Shown piece after piece: positions 29,301 to 36,010 of a DNA stretch of 64,000 bases. A model generated the notes under the pieces. That model saw only the letters and a list, made by a program, of their open reading frames with translations, made no database searches and had not been told where the DNA came from. A program made the position numbers and the translations under genes. Position 1 is the stretch's first letter. Each line of letters opens with the position of its first letter. Source of the stretch: an uncultured Collinsella sp. Its GTDB lineage: Bacteria > Actinomycetota > Coriobacteriia > Coriobacteriales > Coriobacteriaceae. The stretch spans positions 1 to 64,000 of the forward strand of contig UQWG01000001.1 in the NCBI GenBank assembly GCA_900544645.1, given 5' to 3'.

Positions 29301-31107
29301 TGAACAGAGCATTCTTGATGACGGAATAGGACAGGCCGGCCGCGATGTCGCCCACCGTGGCGCCTTCCTTTTGCGCCTGCTTGACGCGCGAGTTCATAAA
29401 GACCGTGCAGCGGCTGCCCAGGTCGACCGGGGCCTTGGCATGGATAGCGGCGTCGGCGAACGCGCGCACGTCCATGTTCATAGAGACGGCGAAGCTCTCG
29501 ATAAAGCTACCGCAACCCGACGAGCAGGCCTCGTTGAGCATGATGTGCTCGATAACGCCGTCCTTGACGCGCAGGCACTTCATGTCCTGGCCGCCGATGT
29601 CCAGGATGAACTCGACGCCGGGCAGGAATGCCTTGGCGCCGCGCAGGTGCGCGACGGTCTCGATCTCGCCGGAGTCGGCCTTGAGAGCCTCGATGAGCAA
29701 CGCCTCGCCGTAGCCCGTGGTAGTCACGTGGCCGATGGTGCAGCCGGCGGGGATGTGGTTGTAGAAATCGGCCATGATGACCTTGGCCGTGCCCAGGATG
29801 TCGCCGTTGTTGTTGCCGTACCAGGTGTGCAGCAGCTGGCCGTCCTCGCCCACGAGCGCGGCCTTCATGGTGGTGGAGCCGGCGTCGATGCCGATGAACA
29901 CGCGTCCGGTGTAGCCGTCGAGCTTGCCCTTGGGAACGACTTCCTGGTCGTGGCGGGTCTTGAACTCGGCAAAGTCCTCGTCGGTGGCAAAGAGCGGATC
30001 CAGACGCTCGACCTCGGCACCCTGCGTGTCGCCCAAGCTGTCGATGGCCTCGATGAGCTGCGGGAACGTGCTGAGCTTGTTGGACTCGTGCGCCATGGCG
30101 GCGCCGCTCGCCACAAACAGGTGAGCGTTTTGGGGCACGATACGGTGCTCCTCGTCCAGATTGAGCGTGAGGTAGAAGCGGTGGCGCAGCTCGGAGAGAT
30201 ACTGCAGCGGACCGCCCAGGAAGGCGACGTTGCCGCGGATGGGACGGCCGCACGCCAGGCCCGAGATGGTCTGGGTCACGACAGCCTGGAAGATGGAGGC
30301 GGCCACGTCCTCGGGGCGGGCGCCCTCGTTGAGCAGCGGCTGCACGTCGGTCTTGGCAAAAACGCCGCAGCGGCTGGCGATGGGATAGATGGTGGTGGCG
30401 TTGGCCGCGAGCTCGTTGAGGCCGCTGGCGTCGGTGTGCAGCAGGGTTGCCATCTGGTCGATGAACGCACCCGTGCCGCCGGCGCAGGTGCCGTTCATGC
30501 GCTGCTCGATGCCGTTATCGAAGTAGATGATCTTGGCGTCCTCGCCGCCCAGCTCGATGGCGACATCGGTGGCCGGGATGAGGGTCTCGACGGCACGCTT
30601 GCTGGCGATGACCTCCTGGACAAACTCCAGGTCGAGCCACTGGGACAGCAGCAGGCCGCCCGAACCGGTGATGGCGCAGGTCATTTGGGCCGTCGGCAGC
30701 ACGGTCGCAGCGCCCTCGAACAGGTCGCGGGCGCAGGCACGGACGTCGGTGTGGTGGCGCTGGTACTTGGCGTAGACGATCTGGTTATCGTCGTTGAGCA
30801 CGGCGAGCTTAACGGTGGTGGAGCCCACGTCAATGCCCAGGTGCAGGTTGCCGTGGGCGGCCTCGGGGTTGAAGATCGCGCCTTCGGGGGCCTGGGCGGC
30901 GGTGACGGTTACGGACTCGGCAACGTTGGGCGTGGCTGCGTCGGCAGCGAGCGTCTCCCCTGCCGCATTCTTAGCCTCGGCAACTGCCTCAGCGACTTTC
31001 TCGGCAGCAGCGGCCGCAGCCTTCTGCGCGGCATCCGCCACGGCGGGCGCGGCCTCGCGTGCGGCAGCGACCACACGGTCTTTAATGCCCTCGACGAGTT
31101 TGCTCAT
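26317..31107 (-). CDS. Giant 2-hydroxyacyl-CoA dehydratase activase-like protein
   Basis: 1596 residues. Order: Ala-rich helical extension (1-85); BadF/BadG ATPase domain 1 (88-345; GIDVGSTTVK, and Cys208 and Cys247 in NGTCAGGTGAF and ASRCGVF, likely [4Fe-4S] ligands); ATPase domain 2 from 402 (GIDAGSTTMK, EACSSGCGSFIE, GSRCTVFMNSRV); a Cys cluster RCGRCSNNC; a DUF2229 part (GIPRALNMYENYPFWHAF, PSESVCYPAKMSHGHV); and a C-terminal HgdB-like part. Relatives energise electrons by ATP hydrolysis for radical dehydratases, but for this large fused class the client is unknown. A TetR gene ends 11 bp upstream, implying an operon. Confidence 0.88.
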   Translation of the reverse strand: MSKLVEGIKDRVVAAAREAAPAVADAAQKAAAAAAEKVAEAVAEAKNAAGETLAADAATPNVAESVTVTAAQAPEGAIFNPEAAHGNLHLGIDVGSTTVKLAVLNDDNQIVYAKYQRHHTDVRACARDLFEGAATVLPTAQMTCAITGSGGLLLSQWLDLEFVQEVIASKRAVETLIPATDVAIELGGEDAKIIYFDNGIEQRMNGTCAGGTGAFIDQMATLLHTDASGLNELAANATTIYPIASRCGVFAKTDVQPLLNEGARPEDVAASIFQAVVTQTISGLACGRPIRGNVAFLGGPLQYLSELRHRFYLTLNLDEEHRIVPQNAHLFVASGAAMAHESNKLSTFPQLIEAIDSLGDTQGAEVERLDPLFATDEDFAEFKTRHDQEVVPKGKLDGYTGRVFIGIDAGSTTMKAALVGEDGQLLHTWYGNNNGDILGTAKVIMADFYNHIPAGCTIGHVTTTGYGEALLIEALKADSGEIETVAHLRGAKAFLPGVEFILDIGGQDMKCLRVKDGVIEHIMLNEACSSGCGSFIESFAVSMNMDVRAFADAAIHAKAPVDLGSRCTVFMNSRVKQAQKEGATVGDIAAGLSYSVIKNALFKVIKLRDPKEIGSQVIVQGGTFMSDATLRAFEQLTGVHAVRPDIAGCMGAYGAALLARDRAGANGTSTILSAEDIAHLTVTQKHVRCGRCSNNCQLTVNDFGGGRRFITGNRCEKGAGHKKQKTEAPNLFKKKNELLFNREVLSPDEAPRGTVGIPRALNMYENYPFWHAFFTRLGFSVQLSDQSSKKTYQAGIESMPSESVCYPAKMSHGHVMNLIDRDVDFIWMPCVRWERKEDPTAGNCYNCPIVMSYPTALALNIDEIREQNIEFLYPFVPYHDKTELKRRLYQVLAVDRVADAQAGRGRVRGPKITRSEVDAAVNAAFEADARFHEDIQTMGEEALKWVEDRGGHGIVLAGRPYHNDPEINHALPELISSFGFAVFTEDSLAHLVKPERPIRVVDQWMYHSRLYAVARFVTMRNDLDLIQLNSFGCGLDALTTDQVQEILEASGKIYTVLKIDEVSNLGAARIRIRSLMAALKDQEAERLAEATAAGEAYEQGDAAPVAPSTDAPAFASRKYTFEAQRESASTAWPKVPFTEQMRDEGYTILCPQMAPIHFDLVKEVFRGAGYNLELLPSTDHDAVEAGLRYVNNDICYPSILVTGQIMEAIESGRYDLSKTAVVISQTGGGCRATNYIALIRKALRESGHPEIPVISLSAVALGEDNPGFKITPALLKQAVYAVLFGDVMMQMLYRCRPYEATPGAANALYEEYMARARKLAPKFNRHNYTKLCREAIRAFDTMPLVGEGTKPRVGVVGEILVKFHPTANNHVVDVIEREGCEAVVPGLLDFFLYSMSNAELQKDELGSSATTRAGMQALIKLVDWMRTPVEEMLEKSRRFEAPERIGTMADKARTVLSVCNNMGEGWLLTAEMLDLIDHGAPNIICTQPFACLPNHVVGKAVIKELRRQHPESNIVAVDYDPGASEVNQLNRIKLMISVAKENMRAGKGFKLEKVAPLAMDEVTGQMRAHDGCVSCGPASEEAVASVAKRLGRGIKK

Positions 31108-31118
31108 TGTCTCTCCTC

Positions 31119-31829
31119 TTAGTTGTTGGACTCGACGGTTGCGGCGGTGTCGACCGCGTCCTCGAGCTGCAGATTCAATAACTTCATGCCGTATTCCGGC
31201 ACGTTGATATCGATGGGTTGGCCATACAGGTCGCCGGGGCGCACAAAGGCGATAACCGTCATGATGCGCGCCATGGTCTCGGGCGATTCGGAAAGGTCAC
31301 GCTCAAACCAGCGCTGAATCAGGCCGACCTCGGCACTCACGACGTAGGTGACGTAGTAGTCAAAGAACGTACCCAGCGCCAGGCCCAAAATGCCCGTCTG
31401 CGCACGCGGCGCCACGGCCTCACGTGCGGTGTCGATAATCCTTTTAATGAAGGCCTGGTCGCCGCCCGGACCCAGCAGCGCACCGATTAAGTCGCGGTTG
31501 GCCGCAAGATAACGCAGCAGCTCAACCGAACCGGGCGCCGGCTCGAGCTCGTCAATGTTACGGTAAAGATCGGGCAGCTGAGCTGCGGTGATGAGCTCAA
31601 TGCGCTCACGGATCTCAGCCAACAGGCCATCCTCAATCTGGTTGATAAAGTCGGGAATATCGCGGTAGTGCGAATAAAACGTACGGCGCGTAAGACCGGC
31701 GCGCTCGGTGAGCGACGCAACGTTAATGCGCGAAAGGTCGCCGCTTTCGGCAAGCTCGCTGGCAAGCGCCTGGCGAAGGGCACGCTGCGAGCGAAGGGAC
31801 CGGCGGTCGCATTTCTCGAGCTGGGACAA
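31119..31829 (-). CDS. TetR/AcrR family regulator (TTG start)
   Basis: A 236-residue regulator. The HTH lies at about residues 37-62 (INVASLTERAGLTRRTFYSHY). The C-terminal ligand domain is unassigned. TTG start at 31829 with AAGGAGGACGC upstream. It is co-directional with the activase gene 11 bp downstream, so it probably autoregulates and controls that gene through the palindrome at 31881. Confidence 0.88.
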   Translation of the reverse strand: MSQLEKCDRRSLRSQRALRQALASELAESGDLSRINVASLTERAGLTRRTFYSHYRDIPDFINQIEDGLLAEIRERIELITAAQLPDLYRNIDELEPAPGSVELLRYLAANRDLIGALLGPGGDQAFIKRIIDTAREAVAPRAQTGILGLALGTFFDYYVTYVVSAEVGLIQRWFERDLSESPETMARIMTVIAFVRPGDLYGQPIDINVPEYGMKLLNLQLEDAVDTAATVESNN

Positions 31830-31880
31830 GCGTCCTCCTTGTTACTCAACCTGTGCTCTATTGCACAGTGCGAGTATTAT

Positions 31881-31895
31881 TGCACACCGTGTGCA
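31881..31895. promoter_or_regulatory. Probable TetR operator (TGCACAC-C-GTGTGCA)
   Basis: Perfect 7-1-7 palindrome about 52 bp before the TetR start. A related half-site TGCACAGTGCGA lies at 31862-31873. On the minus strand the palindrome overlaps a TTGATG that could be a -35 box. The position fits autorepression. Confidence 0.6.
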
Positions 31896-31919
31896 TCAAC
31901 ACGTAAAGGCAATATTTTG

Positions 31920-31945
31920 GATGTGATAAAGGGACAGTTTCTTTG
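31920..31945. repeat. Degenerate CTGTCCC-core repeat
   Basis: GATAAAGGGACAGTTTCTTTGCC shares the GATAAA and GGGACAG core with the dispersed family but lacks arms on both sides. Confidence 0.4.
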
Positions 31946-32007
31946 CCATATTCAGCGACCGCCTAGGTTGTGCCAGTTGTGCCTGGCTTTTGGAGCGGCA
32001 TTGCCGA

Positions 32008-32036
32008 TTGTTCAAAATGTCATTCGTGGGTAGAAT
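32008..32036 (+). promoter_or_regulatory. Promoter of a candidate small RNA
   Basis: TTGTTC (32008-32013), a 17-bp spacer, and TAGAAT (32031-32036). There is no open frame downstream before the terminator at 32091-32125, so the product would be a noncoding RNA of about 85 nt. Confidence 0.5.
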
Positions 32037-32042
32037 AGTGTC

Positions 32043-32126
32043 GACGGCAGCCCAAGTTCTGGAAAGCTGGGCAGCGCCGTTGCTTGGATTAAGGGGTCAA
32101 CGCCTTAGCGGCGGCGACCCCTTTTA
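32043..32126 (+). ncRNA. Candidate antisense small RNA (type I antitoxin-like)
   Basis: Predicted from the promoter at 32008 and the terminator at 32091-32125. It can fold into GCCCA...TGGGC (32050-32072 region) and the 8-bp terminator stem AAGGGGTC/GACCCCTT with an inner CGCC/GGCG. It is antisense to the last seven codons and 3' untranslated region of the 41-codon minus-strand ORF, the convergent arrangement of txpA/ratA-type systems. Ends are approximate. Confidence 0.4.
32091..32125 (+). terminator. Terminator shared by small RNA and convergent ORF
   Basis: AAGGGGTC (32091-32098) and GACCCCTT (32116-32123), inner CGCC/GGCG, then TTTT on the plus strand. On the minus strand the T-run is weaker. 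Confidence 0.75.
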
Positions 32127-32230
32127 CGTTGCTTCGAACGTTGCTTGAGTGCCTCGGAAAGCCCGACGAGTGCCGTGGAGAACGAGACCAAAGCGGTCAG
32201 AAGTCTCACGAAATCAATCAGATCGGTCAT
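32105..32230 (-). CDS. 41-residue hydrophobic/basic peptide, candidate type I toxin
   Basis: The peptide begins MTDLIDFVRLLTALVSFSTA, continues with LVGLSEALKQ, and ends in a very basic RSKQRKRGRRR. The layout is one membrane-spanning helix (about residues 8-26) plus a cationic tail, as in small inner-membrane toxins (TisB, TxpA, Fst). Strong ribosome site GGGAGGTGATGCCC-ATG. Its promoter contains a LexA-like box, and its 5' leader of about 77 nt can form GGGC-AAC-GCCC. A convergent RNA overlaps its 3' end. Too short for most gene finders. Function is inferred from architecture only. Confidence 0.55.
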   Translation of the reverse strand: MTDLIDFVRLLTALVSFSTALVGLSEALKQRSKQRKRGRRR

Positions 32231-32312
32231 GGGCATCACCTCCCATCAGATGGAGGGCGTTGCCCGGCACATGGAACTGCCGCCAACAGTATCAATTCTA
32301 TCAAAGCGCAGT

Positions 32313-32342
32313 TAGATATGCGAATGTTTGTTCGTATTTCAA
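32313..32342 (-). promoter_or_regulatory. Promoter of the small toxin-like ORF with LexA-like box
   Basis: On the minus strand TTGAAA (32337-32342), an 18-bp spacer and TATCTA (32313-32318). The spacer contains CGAACAAACATTCG (32321-32334), one base from the SOS core CGAAC-N4-GTTCG. An operator between -35 and -10 is ideal for repression. An alternative extended -10 (TGATAGAAT) lies downstream at about 32295-32303. Confidence 0.5.
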
Positions 32343-32358
32343 GAGACCAGCGTCACCT

Positions 32359-32385
32359 GTGACAAAGGGGCTGTCCCTTTGTCAC
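32359..32385. terminator. Hairpin with CTGTCCC loop, end of the HAD gene
   Basis: GTGACAAAGGG (32359-32369) and CCCTTTGTCAC (32375-32385) perfect arms, loop GCTGT. It begins 2 bp beyond the HAD stop. Third arm type of the CTGTCCC-core family. Confidence 0.75.
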
Positions 32386-32386
32386 A

Positions 32387-33250
32387 TTATTCGATGACGG
32401 TGCGGGAGTTTTGCTTGCGCATGGTGGCGAGCATGTGTTTGGGGACGGCGTGGACCATGCAGCTGCCGATAGTCGCGCTCGCGGCGGCCTTGGCCGCGTC
32501 ACTGCCATTCTTGGTGGCATAGCTGTGACGGAAACGCTTGAGCATGGCGATGTCGTTGCCGCCGTCGCCGTAGACCGCGACCTCATCCTCGGCAATACCG
32601 TAGTAGCCCGCCAGCCAAGCCACACTCTCGCCCTTGTTGCACGCCACGTCCGTGATCTCAAACATCACCGGATCGAACGGCGCGTTGACCACGCGGTCCG
32701 AGCGCTCGGCAAGATACGCTTTAAGGTCGCGCTCCAGCTCGGGCGAGGTCACGCGGCAGTTGATCTTGCACACATCGTGGCGCAGGATGTCACCGATCGA
32801 CTGGTCGAAATACTGCTCCTCGTGATACCCGCCACGCGCGCGCATGCCGCGCATCACGATACGCTTGATAGGACTGTCCTTCTTAAAACCCGCTTGGTGC
32901 ATCTCGAACGAACCGCTCGAGAACATGCCATCGGGTGTGGAGCAATCAAAGCAAATGTCCGGGAATGCCTTGAGCAGCTCCTCGGTAATCTGTGGGTCGA
33001 TAGTCCAGGTCTTGAGCACCTCGCCATGGCTGTCGCGCACGATGGATCCGTTAGAGCAGCAAGCATCGAGCGCCAGCCCCGTAAAGCCATGCTCGCCGAC
33101 CGGCAGCGTCGAGCGTCCGGTCGCGGGAACCACATGCAGGCCAGCCTCGGTCAGCTCGCGAATGGCGAGGCGGATGGTCCCATCTGCCTCGTGCAGGGCG
33201 TTCAGCAGCGTTCCGTCTAAGTCACTCGCAAACATCTTGATCATGGGCAT
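32387..33250 (-). CDS. Cof-type HAD hydrolase
   Basis: A 287-residue HAD phosphatase of subclass IIB. Motif I FASDLDGTLLNA near the N-terminus, motif II PATGRSTLPVG, motif III/IV NKGESVAWLAGYYG and YGDGGNDIAMLKRF. These enzymes dephosphorylate small sugar phosphates or cofactors such as pyridoxal phosphate or FMN; substrate unknown. Start 33250 or 33244 (second ATG, better spacing to AAGGAGAGG). Both starts and the ribosome site lie inside a 21-bp inverted repeat. Confidence 0.87.
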   Translation of the reverse strand: MPMIKMFASDLDGTLLNALHEADGTIRLAIRELTEAGLHVVPATGRSTLPVGEHGFTGLALDACCSNGSIVRDSHGEVLKTWTIDPQITEELLKAFPDICFDCSTPDGMFSSGSFEMHQAGFKKDSPIKRIVMRGMRARGGYHEEQYFDQSIGDILRHDVCKINCRVTSPELERDLKAYLAERSDRVVNAPFDPVMFEITDVACNKGESVAWLAGYYGIAEDEVAVYGDGGNDIAMLKRFRHSYATKNGSDAAKAAASATIGSCMVHAVPKHMLATMRKQNSRTVIE

Positions 33251-33298
33251 GCCTCTCCTTCGTCTGCACGATATTGTAGACGAAGGAGAGGCATGCCC
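33245..33298. repeat. 21-bp perfect inverted repeat over the HAD start
   Basis: Arms 33245-33265 and 33278-33298 (each containing GGCATGCCT or AGGCATGCC and the AAGGAGAGG ribosome site on one strand) with a 12-base loop GCACGATATTGT. Transcribed toward the HAD gene it would bury the ribosome site and the first start codon. It also lies just after the MFS gene, so it could be that gene's terminator. Confidence 0.8.
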
Positions 33299-33359
33299 AG
33301 ACAATGGCATCCCGGCGCGGCGGGACAATGCTTCCGCAAATCCACGGTGTCCCTGCGCC

Positions 33360-34622
33360 TTAAGACAATTGCCACAAGCGACTTTTCAGCCGATAAAACA
33401 GCACCGTCGTCAACGTCAGCACCGCCAACATGCCTGCGAATACAATCGCCGGTGTCCATCGATCATATGCAACCCCGTACGTCAATTGGCCGATAGGTGT
33501 TGCGCAGGAAAGGACCATGTAAACGACCGAAAGCACTTTTCCGCAGAGCTCAATCGGCGCTGCCCGCTGAACAAATGAAACGATTTCGACCGACGTAATG
33601 CTTGCCCACGCCATGACCCATGCCGAGCCGGCCGCAAGCGTGGCAAACGCCAGTTCATCAGGACCGCTCAGTAGCGTAACAATAATCGGTACGACTCCAA
33701 AACAGATCATCGCAACATATCGACATATGCCATTGAGAGAAAAGCGATGCGGCCAAATGCCGACCAAGCCACTGCCGGTAAGACCACCCAAGCCCAGAGC
33801 AACCTCAACTATCCCAACGCAGGACGATTGCATGCCGAGATGCTTTGTAACAATAATGGGAGCGCCAATCGTTAGCCCAACCAACGCAAGGTTCAAAACT
33901 GCCGCAAGCAAAATCACGGCGGCCAATGATGAATTTTGCAACAGATACCGAATCGACTCCCGAAAATCGTTTCGGCATGTCGTACGAGTCGCGCAGTCTC
34001 CCATCGTTTCAGATGAGGCATTTTGCTTGAGTGCGCCCCCAAACAGCAGGGCTGAAATCGCAAACGTCACCGACGCGGTTGCGCAAAGAGTATCGATACC
34101 AAAGCACCCATAGACTGCCGTCCCGACTACAGGCCCCAAGATATTACTCATCATGGTTATCTGCGAGACCAACGCAGTGGCACGCTCAACCTTTTCTTGG
34201 CCCGTCATGCGCACCGTCTCAATTTGAAGCATCGGTTTCAGCAGCGATTGGATGCCATATTGGACGCAAAGCATTGCTGCCACGACAACAGCAAGAGGCA
34301 GCGAACGCTTCACGAGGATAAACAGCAGTGATGTAGCCATCAGAACAATGCCGAGTACCACAAGAACCCCGCGACGTCTTCCCCGATCCGCCAAGATTCC
34401 GCCAGCCGGAGTCGCGAGCACGCCTGGTATGAACGCTATCGCCGCGACGGCACCATATAACGTTGATGAGCCGCTGCAGTCGAACAAGTAAAGCGGGCAC
34501 GCAAAGCACAGTGCCGACAACATCGAATACGCGCACAGCTGTGCAACAAGAAGGCCGAAAAGCCTGATAGATCGCCCTGTTTTTTGCGCCAACGAGACAT
34601 TGCTCCTCCGCATTCCAGCCAT
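33360..34622 (-). CDS. MFS efflux-type transporter
   Basis: A 420-residue major facilitator protein with about 12 transmembrane segments. Loop 2-3 motif GGILADRGRRRGVLVVLGIVLM is the drug:H+ antiporter signature region. The central cytosolic loop (KQNASSETMGDCATRTTCRNDFRE) is long. Start 34622 has GGGGG upstream (AGGGGGCAGGCTT-ATG). Its promoter region holds a palindromic operator, and a TetR gene lies directly upstream, so it is probably an inducible exporter. This gene and the TetR gene are less GC-rich than their neighbours and may have been acquired. Confidence 0.85.
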   Translation of the reverse strand: MAGMRRSNVSLAQKTGRSIRLFGLLVAQLCAYSMLSALCFACPLYLFDCSGSSTLYGAVAAIAFIPGVLATPAGGILADRGRRRGVLVVLGIVLMATSLLFILVKRSLPLAVVVAAMLCVQYGIQSLLKPMLQIETVRMTGQEKVERATALVSQITMMSNILGPVVGTAVYGCFGIDTLCATASVTFAISALLFGGALKQNASSETMGDCATRTTCRNDFRESIRYLLQNSSLAAVILLAAVLNLALVGLTIGAPIIVTKHLGMQSSCVGIVEVALGLGGLTGSGLVGIWPHRFSLNGICRYVAMICFGVVPIIVTLLSGPDELAFATLAAGSAWVMAWASITSVEIVSFVQRAAPIELCGKVLSVVYMVLSCATPIGQLTYGVAYDRWTPAIVFAGMLAVLTLTTVLFYRLKSRLWQLS

Positions 34623-34635
34623 AAGCCTGCCCCCT

Positions 34636-34656
34636 ATACATACCATTAGTATGTAT
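34636..34656. promoter_or_regulatory. TetR operator 1 (ATACATAC-N5-GTATGTAT)
   Basis: Perfect 8-5-8 palindrome 14 bp before the MFS start, overlapping the expected -10 to +1 region. Confidence 0.75.
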
Positions 34657-34669
34657 TTAATGACTTGAA

Positions 34670-34691
34670 AAGGGCAGCCGTGGCTACCCTT
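34670..34691 (-). terminator. Short hairpin between TetR and MFS genes
   Basis: AAGGGCAGCC (34670-34679) pairs with GGCTACCCTT (34682-34691), with TTTTC following on the minus strand. It suggests that tetR terminates here and the MFS gene has its own promoter. Confidence 0.5.
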
Positions 34692-34701
34692 GCAAATCAA
34701 T

Positions 34702-34720
34702 TACATACCGTTAGTATCTA
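34702..34720. promoter_or_regulatory. TetR operator 2
   Basis: TACATACCGTTAGTATCTA is close to operator 1 (shared ACATACC-TTAGTAT core). It lies 3 bp beyond the tetR stop, 66 bp from operator 1. Confidence 0.65.
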
Positions 34721-34722
34721 TA

Positions 34723-35385
34723 TTACCACCCAGCACGGTTCCATACGTCCCAAATCTGGGCCGTTGTCTGGAGCACTTCATTACCCAAATCAAGCCCCAC
34801 CGCGGCCGCCATCTGCGCCAAGCATTGCGCGCGAGCGAGCATTCGGTCCTTGGATTCAAGCGGACGGAACAATGGCAGCAGCCAAAGATTCGCCAACAAC
34901 GAAACGGCCTCCGCCGCTTCGCGCGGGCATTCGCACGCAATGGAACCGTCGGCGATGCCCTCCTCGATCACTGGCAAGAGACAGCCATCGGCCGACTCGT
35001 CAAACGAGCCCTGGTACTGCATCGCCAGTAGACGCGAACTTTTTACCGGATCCGCCGCAGGATGCACGCGTGCCCATAGCTCAATTTGTGGAACGACGGA
35101 CTCGGGCGCGTACAGTCGCTTGAGTTTTTGGGCTCCGGTCATATTGCCAGCACCGAGCGTCGCGCGGCGGCGTTCAACAACGGGAGCCATCGCCCGATCA
35201 AATGCAGCGTTGAAAATCTCTTCTTTACTTTTGAAATGATGGTAGATGGCACCTTTGGTCATCCCATCGAGATGGTCGACGATATCTTGGATGCTCGTTC
35301 CCTCATAGCCCTGTGCACAGAAAAGTTGCAGTGCCGCGTCGAGAATCTTCGCGACCGTCTCTTCAGGATATTTATTGCGACCCAT
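34723..35385 (-). CDS. TetR/AcrR family repressor
   Basis: A 220-residue regulator with an N-terminal HTH (about 28-55; TSIQDIVDHLDGMTKGAIYHHFKSKEEIF, the classic TetR signature). The effector domain shows repeated Glu/Arg pairs but no clear ligand motif. Start 35385 or 35391. Together with the two operators and the MFS gene it makes a self-contained efflux module. Confidence 0.9.
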   Translation of the reverse strand: MGRNKYPEETVAKILDAALQLFCAQGYEGTSIQDIVDHLDGMTKGAIYHHFKSKEEIFNAAFDRAMAPVVERRRATLGAGNMTGAQKLKRLYAPESVVPQIELWARVHPAADPVKSSRLLAMQYQGSFDESADGCLLPVIEEGIADGSIACECPREAAEAVSLLANLWLLPLFRPLESKDRMLARAQCLAQMAAAVGLDLGNEVLQTTAQIWDVWNRAGW

Positions 35386-35459
35386 AATCATTCCATCCGC
35401 AATGCAAGTCTTGTGCTTCACTGCACTATTTTAACGTTGAGGATGGCAGACGGTCGGCC

Positions 35460-35798
35460 CTACACCGCGGCGGGGCCGTGTTCACCGGTGCGGATACGGA
35501 TAACTTCCTCGACCGGCTCAACCCAAATCTTGCCGTCTCCGACGGCGCCGGTGCGAGCAGCGTTGCAGATAATCTCGACAATGCCATCGACATGTTCATC
35601 GGCACAGATAAGGGTGAACTGTACCTTGGGAATCGTGTTGACGAGCAACTCGTTGCCGCGCACGTATTCCTTCCAGCCATGTTGCGCACCGCAGCCCTGC
35701 ACCTGGTTGATAGTCATGCCACGAACATCGGCAGCAAACAGCGCGTCTTTAAGAACCTCAAGCTTCTCGGCACGAACGATCGCCGTAATTTTCTTCAT
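35460..35798 (-). CDS. PII nitrogen-regulatory protein
   Basis: A 112-residue PII protein (MKKITAIVRAEKLEVLKDAL; IPKVQFTLICADEHVDGIVEIICNAARTGAVGDGKIWVEPVEEVIRIRTGE). PII trimers bind ATP/ADP and 2-oxoglutarate and plug ammonium channels. In the T-loop the site of the uridylylated Tyr51 appears to be Leu (EYVRGNELLV in place of LYRGAEYVV), so classical uridylylation is unlikely. It follows amt on the same strand with 212 bp between, containing a palindrome. Confidence 0.92.
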   Translation of the reverse strand: MKKITAIVRAEKLEVLKDALFAADVRGMTINQVQGCGAQHGWKEYVRGNELLVNTIPKVQFTLICADEHVDGIVEIICNAARTGAVGDGKIWVEPVEEVIRIRTGEHGPAAV

Positions 35799-35913
35799 AG
35801 TGAATTCCTCTCTTTAATAAAGAAATGAATTGCTCATTCATGTGGCACGGGTTTTCCAAATGCCGCAAACCAACCTCAGAGATCAAAAAGTTCAACTGAC
35901 TGGTCTTAGCAGG

Positions 35914-36006
35914 TTTCCCAAGTGCCGCAGATTGCCGTGAAAGAGGAGCGAAGCGTACTTAAGTACGTGAGCGACGATTGAACGGCAAGGTGCGGTGCTT
36001 GGGGAA
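35914..36006. repeat. Nested palindrome between amt and PII
   Basis: TTTCCCAAGTGCCGCA (35914-35929) against TGCGGTGCTTGGGGAA (35991-36006), inner TGCCGT/ACGGCA, and core CGTACTTAAGTACG (about 35954-35967). A degenerate copy of the left arm (TTTTCCAAATGCCGCA) lies at 35853-35868. It is positioned as a partial terminator between amt and PII. Confidence 0.65.
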
Positions 36007-36010
36007 GCTG

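Noticed and set aside
26401..31122. 1573-codon plus-strand open frame antisense to the activase gene
   Set aside because: Same effect as for groEL; the minus-strand product has clear domains and a terminator, the plus-strand product does not.
32129..32362. 77-codon plus-strand ORF opposite the candidate toxin
   Set aside because: No ribosome site, and it is the complement of the better-supported minus-strand ORF with its promoter.
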